Shown here in pieces: positions 14,956-20,837 of a stretch of 64,000 bases of DNA; within the stretch, counting starts at the first letter, position 1; the number at the start of each line of letters is the position of its first letter. Source of the DNA: Pseudomonas cremoricolorata DSM 17059 = NBRC 16634. GTDB taxonomy: Bacteria; Pseudomonadota; Gammaproteobacteria; Pseudomonadales; Pseudomonadaceae. The notes under the pieces were generated by a model. That model did not search any database. It was not told where the DNA came from and saw nothing but the letters and a program-made list of their open reading frames with translations. The position numbers and the translations under genes were made by a program. Location of the stretch: positions 124,001 to 188,000 of the forward strand of contig NZ_AUEA01000011.1 in NCBI RefSeq assembly GCF_000425745.1. Reading direction: 5' to 3'.

Positions 14956-16460
14956 CTTCTATCAACGTCTACAGGCCTCAGTTCGAGGTGCGCTTGGTAA
15001 AGATGATCAAGCGCAAAGACGTCGACGGCGTCACGCCCACCTCGGAGCGCTTCCAGGGGACGCGGAAGGTGATCGACCTGGCGCCGTGGTTGTCCGACAG
15101 CACCAACATCAGCACCTTCAAGTCTATCCACGAAGGAGCTGGCGGCTTCGCCCTCACGCTGCCTGACAAGCCTTACGGCGACGCGCGAGGCCTGAACAGC
15201 CTCTACGGGATCATCGAACCGATGGACCTGATCGAGATCCGCGCTTGTCACGGGGTTGCTTCAGGATCCGCGCAAGGACGCAAGCCCCCAGTGGTGATGC
15301 GCGGCTTTGTCTCCAAGGTCGGCCGGCGCGAGCTGATGCAGCCGAATGGGCAGCCTTCGCGCAGTGTGGTCGTGGTCGGCCAAGACTACGGCAAGATCTG
15401 GCAGATGCTGCAGATCTTCTACGGGCCGAGTTACATCATCGGTGAAGACATTCTGTCGAACTTCAAGCTGATGGACCGCTTCGGCGCGGGCTTGAACAAC
15501 GCTTTGACCAACATCGATTTTCTCAAGCTTGGCGTGCAGATGGTCAATCAGTACCTGGCCAAGATTCTGCCGGAGGGCGCCGAGTTCCCCAGCATCACAG
15601 TCCATGCAGAGGGCGTGAAAGAGGCCTCGGTGGGGATCACGGGCGTGCAGTCAGCGGAAGGCAGCATCTACACCCTGATGCGGCGCTATCTCGACACAGG
15701 CCCCTTCAACGAGCTGTTCCTGACCGAAGACGACAATGGCGTGTACTGTGTGTACCGCCAAAACCCCGCAATCGGCCTGAGTGGCCAGGTGCTCGATCGG
15801 AAGGTGACGGCAGCCCCGCTGCCTGCCCGAGATGGGCTCCCCGCCTCGCAGCTCGTGATCGTGAACATCCCTGCGAAGGACATCGTGGAGATCAGCGTCG
15901 ATCGCTCTGACAGCAACGTGGCCAACTACTACTGGGTGTCAGCGCCGTCGTTCAGCTTGAACAGCGACGTACTGCAGCGCCAGATGGGCGCCAGCGTTGA
16001 GGAGCGGAAGACTACAGACCTGGGCAGCTATGGGAACTGCAGCGTCGACCTCTACGGCAACCGCTTGATGATGATCGAAACCAAGCTTGGCGGTCCGAAC
16101 GTCCGGAACGTCAAGTCGGGCTTGTCCGAGCAAGAGCACTATGTGCGCGACGGCAACGTGTTCGACTGGATCAAGGATCGCCGAGAGTTCTTGGTCGCCC
16201 AGAACAAAGACAACAGCGTCCTTGAGCAGGGTACCATCCAGGTGCGTGGTAACGAGAAGATCCGAGTCGGCAACTACGTCCAGGTCATGCGGGGCGACAC
16301 CTCATCGCTGTACTACGTGGTCGCTGTTGCTCACCAGATGCTGCCGTTCCGGGGCTTCTTCACCACGCTGACGGTGGCGCGAGGACTTGGGTTCGCCGAC
16401 CGCGTCACTAAAGGCGGTGGGGTGGCCAGCCCATACTTGGCAGAGCTTGCCGAGCGTTAG
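14952..16460 (+). CDS. Phage baseplate hub-like protein
   Basis: This 502-residue protein resembles the hub proteins of contractile-tail phages (gp27/gp44/late control D type). The N-terminal beta domain contains IDLAPWLSDSTNI and FALTLPDKPYGD. A middle domain follows (AEGSIYTLMRRYLDTGPFNE). The C-terminal barrel has the hub-typical NEKIRVGNYVQVMRGD, YYVVAVAHQM and FFTTLTVARG. No other tail, capsid or packaging gene accompanies it. A satellite could use it to exchange or block part of a helper tail. The fold assignment is moderately secure; the role is inference. Confidence 0.6.
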   Translation: MTSINVYRPQFEVRLVKMIKRKDVDGVTPTSERFQGTRKVIDLAPWLSDSTNISTFKSIHEGAGGFALTLPDKPYGDARGLNSLYGIIEPMDLIEIRACHGVASGSAQGRKPPVVMRGFVSKVGRRELMQPNGQPSRSVVVVGQDYGKIWQMLQIFYGPSYIIGEDILSNFKLMDRFGAGLNNALTNIDFLKLGVQMVNQYLAKILPEGAEFPSITVHAEGVKEASVGITGVQSAEGSIYTLMRRYLDTGPFNELFLTEDDNGVYCVYRQNPAIGLSGQVLDRKVTAAPLPARDGLPASQLVIVNIPAKDIVEISVDRSDSNVANYYWVSAPSFSLNSDVLQRQMGASVEERKTTDLGSYGNCSVDLYGNRLMMIETKLGGPNVRNVKSGLSEQEHYVRDGNVFDWIKDRREFLVAQNKDNSVLEQGTIQVRGNEKIRVGNYVQVMRGDTSSLYYVVAVAHQMLPFRGFFTTLTVARGLGFADRVTKGGGVASPYLAELAER

Positions 16461-16491
16461 GGCTGGGCCACCTGGCGCCAAGGATGGCGCT

Positions 16492-16737
16492 TCAGCGGAC
16501 GTAGTCACTGGTGGAGATTTTCGTGTGCTTCATCTCCCACTCGATGACATCTTCAAGGCGGTAGACGATGCGGCCACCTAGCTTCACGAACTTCGGCCCG
16601 GTGCCCTGAGAGCGCCAGTTGGCAAGTGTGCGCACGGAAACGGCTCCGTTCCAGCGCTCGACCAGCTCGTGGGGCCGCAAGGGTTGAAGGGCCTTCTTCT
16701 GCTGTGCGCTTTCCGTGGCGACGTTGGGGTTTTGCAT
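16492..16737 (-). CDS. AlpA/helix-turn-helix regulator, copy A
   Basis: This 81-residue protein has a winged helix-turn-helix: PHELVERWNGAVSVRTLANW, then RSQGTGPKFVKLGGRIVYR, then LEDVIEWE. It is closely similar over about 45 residues to the protein at 17716-17940. The pattern fits helix-turn-helix domain 17 / AlpA proteins of mobile elements. It runs opposite to the hub operon, whose end lies 31 bases away, so transcripts converge. Likely a regulator or excisionase; the target may be the 17-bp palindrome just upstream (16852-16868). Confidence 0.75.
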   Translation of the reverse strand: MQNPNVATESAQQKKALQPLRPHELVERWNGAVSVRTLANWRSQGTGPKFVKLGGRIVYRLEDVIEWEMKHTKISTSDYVR

Positions 16738-17075
16738 CTTCTGTGCGCTTCCAATTGTCTGGGTGAGTCCGCCAGAGCTTCAGTGGCGTGCAGTGATAAC
16801 TGACGACCCGTAGAGGCAGAGTCAAACGGCCCGTCAAGCAGTCGCAAGTAACCAGATTGCCAATCTGGGGGTCAGAAGTGGCGCACGCAGTGCGGTGAGC
16901 CCTGCCTATGGGGCTGATGCCCGATGCGAATTTTTTTTGCAGCTCGTCTAGGGCGCATATAGGGCACAGACTTGCTGAGAGCGCCTGGCGACGGTAGATC
17001 GAGTGGCGGAGGACACCGCAGCACTACGTGGACCAAGACATCTTCTAAGGGCCGTCTGCCCTTCAGGAGATCGTA
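16738..17075. promoter_or_regulatory. Divergent intergenic region with a 17-bp palindrome
   Basis: No gene is seen. CCAGATTGCCAATCTGG (16852-16868) is a perfect inverted repeat with a 3-base centre, a good operator candidate between two divergent small genes. A T8 run lies near 16929. AGGAGA (17064-17069) serves as the ribosome binding site of the next gene. Confidence 0.45.
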
Positions 17076-17321
17076 TTGAGCATTAAGAATGCCCGCGATC
17101 GGCTACCCAATGGGCGGCTGAGAAGCAGGCGTAGGGTTGGGGCGCAGATCGATGTCTGCTCCCGCTGGTACCTGGGCGCGCCCTGGTGGTGGCGAAACCT
17201 CATGATGACGCGGCGGGCCAGGCGGCGCGATGCCGAGGCTTGTAGGAAGGTGATGCTGGGCGCCGACGCCGACGACATGGTGTTCGAGCTGGCCCGCAAA
17301 CCGCACCGTTACTACTGGTGA
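17076..17321 (+). CDS. Small basic hypothetical protein (81 aa)
   Basis: A TTG start six bases after AGGAGA opens an 81-residue, very Arg-rich protein (NARDRLPNGRLRSRRRVGAQ, then WWWRNLMMTRRARRRDAEA). The charge suggests nucleic acid binding, but no domain is recognised. Convergent to the Cys-rich gene at 17355. The non-ATG start and small size make it tentative. Confidence 0.5.
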   Translation: MSIKNARDRLPNGRLRSRRRVGAQIDVCSRWYLGAPWWWRNLMMTRRARRRDAEACRKVMLGADADDMVFELARKPHRYYW

Positions 17322-17354
17322 TTACTGCCCTCGCGCTCTATGCGCGGGGGCAGC

Positions 17355-17573
17355 TTACCGCCTCACTTCCGCCAGGCAGATTGAGCGCAGGCCGGCGTTC
17401 TGGATCGTATAGCAGGTGCCCGGGTCGTTCCTGGCCTTGGCGAGGCAGTAGGCCCGAGCGTCAGCTTCACCGATGCCGTAGCAGCTGCCCGCATCGGTGG
17501 CGTGCGCAGCTCCGCTGACCAGTATGGCGAACACAGCCCTGTGGATGGTGCGCCCTAGCGAAAAATCTTTCAT
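17355..17573 (-). CDS. Small cysteine-rich exported protein
   Basis: This 72-residue protein begins with a signal peptide (IHRAVFAILVSGAAHATDA). The mature part of about 45 residues contains two imperfect copies of CY-x-I-x(3)-A-x-x-R-x(1-2)-C-L-A: one near CYGIGEADARAYCLAKAR and one near CYTIQNAGLRSICLAEVR. Four cysteines in paired positions suggest disulfides in the periplasm. I recall similar small proteins from other Pseudomonas and Burkholderia mobile elements, but no function. Confidence 0.68.
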   Translation of the reverse strand: MKDFSLGRTIHRAVFAILVSGAAHATDAGSCYGIGEADARAYCLAKARNDPGTCYTIQNAGLRSICLAEVRR

Positions 17574-17715
17574 CGCTAAACCCCAGTAGACGCAGCGCTT
17601 TAGCGCGTTGACCCCCAGATTATGGGCGACGTTCTTTGTCACGGGTATTGCCTCTAGATCAAAAGGACGCTGGAGGCTTCTTGGGTCGACGTGGTTGGCC
17701 TGCAGAAGCACAGCA

Positions 17716-17940
17716 ATGTCACGCGATATGTTCTTGACCCCCGCCCAGCTGTCGGCGCGCTGGGGTGGGGCCGTCAGTGTTCGGACCCTCGCCAATTGGC
17801 GATCCGTGGGTAAGGGGCCCCGATATGTGAAGATCGGTGGGCGGGTTCGTTACAGGCTTTCGGATGTGGAAGCCTATGAGAAGGCGAGGAGCGTCCGGAG
17901 CACGTCGCAATACGAGGGAGACACCTTCAAGGAAGCGTGA
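17716..17940 (+). CDS. AlpA/helix-turn-helix regulator, copy B
   Basis: This 74-residue protein shows LTPAQLSARWGGAVSVRTLA, then NWRSVGKGPRYVKIGGRVRY, then RLSDVEAYE, a winged helix-turn-helix nearly matching copy A at 16492-16737 but on the other strand. Starts at 17716 and 17728 are both possible. Its stop codon lies inside the first of four CGTGACCACG repeats that lead into the next gene, so it may bind there, or its expression may be linked to that operon. Confidence 0.75.
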   Translation: MSRDMFLTPAQLSARWGGAVSVRTLANWRSVGKGPRYVKIGGRVRYRLSDVEAYEKARSVRSTSQYEGDTFKEA

Positions 17941-18021
17941 CCACGCATGATAAGCCGTGCGTGACCACGCTTCCTGGGTAGTCGTGAGCCTACCGTGACC
18001 ACGTTTTCGAACGTGACCACG
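17936..18021. repeat. Four-copy CGTGACCACG array (operator/iteron cluster)
   Basis: CGTGACCACG occurs at 17936-17945, 17960-17969, 17994-18003 and 18012-18021, all in the same orientation. A degenerate copy sits at 17983. The unit is nearly palindromic (CGTG then CACG). Centre spacings of 24, 34 and 18 bases and the position directly upstream of a ribbon-helix-helix-like gene point to an operator array or partition/replication iterons. Confidence 0.8.
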
Positions 18022-18032
18022 AGGCTATAGCG

Positions 18033-18404
18033 ATGAAGACTCCTCAAACACCGCAGCAACGCCAGCAAAAGAGCAGGCAGAAGCAGAAGGCAGCGGGCGC
18101 GACCCGGATGACCTTGTCCCTGAATGCTTCGACCGCGCAGATCCTTCGATCGCTGGCGGTCGAGCACCAGGTGACCCAGGCCAAGGTGATCGAGATGGGC
18201 GTCCAGCTGGCCAAGCGGGCGCTGCTGGAGTTCGCTGGCGGCGAGGAGCCTGCCAAGGCCGTTGCGGCGCCTGCGGTGCCCCCTGAGGATCCCAGCGGTC
18301 CGGATGACCTGGAGGACTTGGAGGAGGACGGGCCTGCGCCGATGCGCCCCGCTGAGGCCCGTGCCATTCGCCTCGGCTTGGCCAACCTCCAGGTGCAGCC
18401 ATGA
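18033..18404 (+). CDS. Ribbon-helix-helix-like DNA-binding protein
   Basis: This 123-residue protein has a basic N-terminus (QQRQQKSRQKQKAAGATRM) and then a strand plus two helices (MTLSLNASTAQILRSLAVEH, then QVTQAKVIEMGVQLAKRAL) that fit an Arc/MetJ-type ribbon-helix-helix. An acidic Pro/Asp/Glu linker and a short C-terminal helix (PAEARAIRLGLANLQ) follow. Such proteins bind short repeated palindromic sites; the four CGTGACCACG copies end 12 bases before its start, so autoregulation or a partition-like role is likely. It overlaps the next gene by four bases (ATGA). Confidence 0.68.
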   Translation: MKTPQTPQQRQQKSRQKQKAAGATRMTLSLNASTAQILRSLAVEHQVTQAKVIEMGVQLAKRALLEFAGGEEPAKAVAAPAVPPEDPSGPDDLEDLEEDGPAPMRPAEARAIRLGLANLQVQP

Positions 18405-19321
18405 GCGCCGCCGAGGGGCGCGCCGAGGGCGTCGAGTACATGCAGTGGGTGCCTGGGAAGACGCACTTCCGCTGCGACAAGCTGAGCGCCACCATGAGCA
18501 CGACGGACTGCGCGAGCCGCCACGCTCAGGCCACCGCCGGCGATGAGCGGATGTTGGCCTGCCGCTTCTGCCCTATCGGCGCCGTGCACGCCGGCAAGGA
18601 TGATCCCCTGCAGGCGGCCTCGGCCTCGGCCAAGGTGCGGATCGTGGGGCGTCCTGACAACGAAGATAGATGCACGCGATGCGGGCGCGGTGGTCTGCGC
18701 CTCATCCATTCAGGGGGCGAAATCTGCGTCAGCTGCTGGAACCGGCAGCGTGAGTGGCGGATCGGCAAGAATGCTAAAGGCACAGCCCCGAAGACTTTCA
18801 CGCCGCTGCGCACCCGCCGAGTCGGGCTCATCGTGGACGGGGAGCCTTGCTACCGCCTGGTGCCGGATACCCAGAATGACGCTGAGCCGCTGGCCAAGAG
18901 CATCCGTGAGCTGCCTGAGGGCCTGGCGTTCCATGACGAGCAGCCAGGGATCACCACATGGAACGAGCAGGCGCAGCGCTTCGAGTACCGCGACCGCAGC
19001 GACCCAACCCGGGTAATGCTTGAGCTTATCGTCGACGGCATGCTGCACTACGTTTCCGCCGAGGCTGACAGTGTGCAGCCTGGGGATGTGATCGCGGCCC
19101 CAACCATGCCCACAATGATGGCCAGCGTTCACGTGGCGGCCATCTGGCTTGCGCTCGATGAAGATGGCGATGGGGCCCAGGTCAGCACGGAATGGCGTCC
19201 GCAGCCGTTCGTGTGCTCGGACTGTGGCATCGCCCAGGTGCGGGCCCGCAGGTTCGCCGGCTGGGTGGAGTGCCGGTGCCCTGCCTGCGCGTCGTCGACC
19301 AAGTCTGCAGTGGTTGCTTAA
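18401..19321 (+). CDS. Zinc-ribbon protein of mobile elements (306 aa)
   Basis: The protein has an N-terminal Cys-rich module (FRCDKLSATMSTTDCASRHA, then ACRFCPIGAVHAG), a second zinc ribbon at about residues 90-115 (CTRCGRGG, then CVSCWNRQ) and a third at the C-terminus (CSDCGIAQVRAR, then CRCPACAS). I recall the N-terminal module from Pseudomonas phage and island proteins of unknown function. It is translated together with the ribbon-helix-helix-like gene. Multiple zinc sites suggest nucleic acid binding and perhaps transcription control, as with phage Ogr-type activators; that role is inference. Confidence 0.62.
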   Translation: MSAAEGRAEGVEYMQWVPGKTHFRCDKLSATMSTTDCASRHAQATAGDERMLACRFCPIGAVHAGKDDPLQAASASAKVRIVGRPDNEDRCTRCGRGGLRLIHSGGEICVSCWNRQREWRIGKNAKGTAPKTFTPLRTRRVGLIVDGEPCYRLVPDTQNDAEPLAKSIRELPEGLAFHDEQPGITTWNEQAQRFEYRDRSDPTRVMLELIVDGMLHYVSAEADSVQPGDVIAAPTMPTMMASVHVAAIWLALDEDGDGAQVSTEWRPQPFVCSDCGIAQVRARRFAGWVECRCPACASSTKSAVVA

Positions 19322-19420
19322 GCGTGTCTGTTGCACCACGAACAAGTAGGATCCCCTGCGTGAGGAGGCGGTGTCCGCTTCAATGTTCGCTTCAATCGAA
19401 TTGTATAGGGCAAGCCTGTG

Positions 19421-20611
19421 ATGAAAACATGCATTTATTGCGGACTAGAAAAGCAGGAAGAAGACTTTTCTGACGAACACATTTGGCCAGATGCTCTGGG
19501 CGGGGATTATGTATCTGGATTTTGGCGAACTGATGACGTCTGCACAGCGTGTAACAACATGTCGGGCGTGTTTGTTGACGGCGCGTTCATCAAAAGCTTC
19601 CTTATTTCCGGCGAGCGGTCCTATGACGCACTTGAGTACCTTGATCCTGTAAAGCCAACAGGGATACTGCCCTTGAGCTACTGCGGAACAATACTAAATG
19701 TCCCTACGCAGGAGGGCGAGATCGCCGATTACTGGGTCTGCGCGCCTGGCGCCAATATCATCCATTTCCGTGCGGAGAATGAGGATGCTGCCTGGAAGGC
19801 ATACGTTGGCGGAGATCCGCGCCGGCAGTCGAAGCGATCCAAGGCGGGGCGTGTCGTCGTCGCTTTGACAACAGTGGAGCCTTACTGGGTTCTCACTGCT
19901 CTAGCATCGGTAAAGCACCACTTTGCCAAGGCAGATAAATTTGTCACAAATCTCGTGCTTCCCTCTACAGCCAAGCATTTCAAAGCGCTAGATCTAGATG
20001 ACCCACAGCACTTGGCTGATCGAAGATTCTTCGATGATTTCGAGTCCCGAGCGGTCAAAAAAGAATTCATCCACACTCGGGCATCGGTCGCGCTTGGGGC
20101 GGACGGGCGTTTTTTGGCGAAACTTGCCTTGGCCGTCGGCTATAAGCTATTCGGAGCGCCCTTTTTGGCGACGCCTTATGGTCTCAATCTGCGTTCGGCG
20201 TTCAGAGAAGCGAACGTGGAAAAGCGCCAGCAAATTCCTATCCAAGGTACCGGATATTTAAGAGGGGTTGGACTAGGAGAGATCGGTGATGCGTTGCGCT
20301 GGCCGGGAGGGTGGGTTCTCGTTCTATTCTGCCATGCAGATGGGTTGTCTCTCACAGTCCAGCCACCATCGGGCCGTCGGATGGTAATCCAGGTCACAGA
20401 TGATCCTCGTCTCTTGTCAGGGCTTGGACTTGAGTATCGCGATGGCGTCGTGTGGGTTTCTGTGCCTCAGGCTTCCCACGCCGTGGGACCTATAGCCTTT
20501 GCGGATTACCTGGTTCATCAGCTGAGGCATACCCCACACGCTGAACTACAAGCGCTGGAGGCTCGGCGAGGATCAAGCAGTAGGCTTCCGCCAACCGGCC
20601 TACCAGATTAG
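19421..20611 (+). CDS. HNH-type endonuclease-like cargo protein
   Basis: The first 70 residues of this 396-residue protein carry an HNH-type zinc module: CIYCGLEKQEE, then DEHIWPDALGG, then CTACNNMSG. The remaining 320 residues (ALASVKHHFAKADKFVTNLV; FLAKLALAVGYKLFGAPF) match nothing I can name. ATG 19421 is preferred to the overlapping GTG 19418. Codon use is visibly more AT-rich than the neighbours, suggesting separate acquisition. It sits at the tRNA-proximal end, a slot where satellites and islands often carry anti-phage genes, so a defence nuclease is a reasonable but unproven guess. Confidence 0.65.
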   Translation: MKTCIYCGLEKQEEDFSDEHIWPDALGGDYVSGFWRTDDVCTACNNMSGVFVDGAFIKSFLISGERSYDALEYLDPVKPTGILPLSYCGTILNVPTQEGEIADYWVCAPGANIIHFRAENEDAAWKAYVGGDPRRQSKRSKAGRVVVALTTVEPYWVLTALASVKHHFAKADKFVTNLVLPSTAKHFKALDLDDPQHLADRRFFDDFESRAVKKEFIHTRASVALGADGRFLAKLALAVGYKLFGAPFLATPYGLNLRSAFREANVEKRQQIPIQGTGYLRGVGLGEIGDALRWPGGWVLVLFCHADGLSLTVQPPSGRRMVIQVTDDPRLLSGLGLEYRDGVVWVSVPQASHAVGPIAFADYLVHQLRHTPHAELQALEARRGSSSRLPPTGLPD

Positions 20612-20623
20612 CTGCTTTGAAAT
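20610..20623. repeat. 14-bp element-end repeat, right copy
   Basis: AGCTGCTTTGAAAT is identical to 4054-4067. It begins at the stop codon of the HNH gene. Confidence 0.55.
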
Positions 20624-20674
20624 CTACAGACTGCTGAAAACCCGAGTGTGATGACCACAGTTCAACGTCATCGA

Positions 20675-20698
20675 AGTGTTGAGCAAAGTGTTGAGCGG
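20675..20698. repeat. Tandem 12-bp repeat, candidate integrase arm site (right)
   Basis: AGTGTTGAGCAA (20675-20686) and AGTGTTGAGCGG (20687-20698) match the perfect pair at 4168-4191 with the same order, spacing and orientation. They lie 45 bases from the att core. Confidence 0.65.
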
Positions 20699-20701
20699 AA
20701 A

Positions 20702-20729
20702 CTAAAAGGCCAGCGGATGCGCTGGCCTA
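20702..20729 (-). terminator. Element-borne terminator for the tRNA gene
   Basis: A perfect 9-bp stem, AGGCCAGCG (20707-20715) with CGCTGGCCT (20720-20728), has AAAA on its left, i.e. a U-run on the minus strand. It lies 16 bases beyond the tRNA 3' end, inside the element, and replaces the native terminator now 16.7 kb away. Confidence 0.78.
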
Positions 20730-20743
20730 AGTTACTGATTTAA

Positions 20744-20789
20744 TTGGTGGGCCCACACGGACTCGAACCGTGGACCAAAGGATTATGAG
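20744..20789. repeat. attR: 46-bp core within the intact tRNA
   Basis: Identical to 4006-4051, covering the tRNA from CCA to the anticodon loop. The tRNA 5' half continues to the right in host DNA. Confidence 0.93.
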
Positions 20790-20821
20790 TCCTCTGCTCT
20801 AACCAACTGAGCTATAGGCCC
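20745..20821 (-). tRNA. tRNA with CAT anticodon (Ile2 or elongator Met)
   Basis: The 77-nt gene folds completely. The 7-bp acceptor stem (GGGCCTA with TGGGCCC) is followed by A and an encoded CCA. The T-arm is CACGG-TTCGAGT-CCGTG, and the anticodon loop is CTCATAA with anticodon CAT. CAT could be initiator-like Met, elongator Met or the lysidine-modified Ile2 that reads AUA; the body resembles the Ile2/Met elongator type and cannot be settled by eye. Its 3' half is the integration target, and the integrated element restores an intact 3' end. Confidence 0.95.
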
Positions 20822-20837
20822 CCAGAAGGAGGCCGGA

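Larger units (their letters stand above)
4006..20789. mobile_element. tRNA-integrated satellite-like mobile element
   Basis: The element is bounded by two 46-bp direct repeats (4006-4051 and 20744-20789). The right copy is the 3' end of an intact CAT-anticodon tRNA gene. Inside are a tyrosine integrase at the left end, AlpA-like proteins, a TOPRIM/VapE-type replication protein, a serine recombinase, a small operon with one phage hub-like protein, regulatory genes and an HNH-type gene. I see no capsid, portal, large terminase, conjugation or lysis gene. The 16.7 kb size and content resemble phage satellites (PICI/P4-like), but mobilisation by a helper phage is inference. Confidence 0.85.

Noticed and set aside
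17936..18021. CRISPR array
   Set aside because: The repeats are only 10 bp, nearly palindromic and irregularly spaced (24, 34 and 18 bases), with no spacers of uniform length and no cas genes.
4006..20789. Complete prophage
   Set aside because: No capsid, portal, large terminase, tail tube or lysis genes are seen; only one hub-like protein is present.
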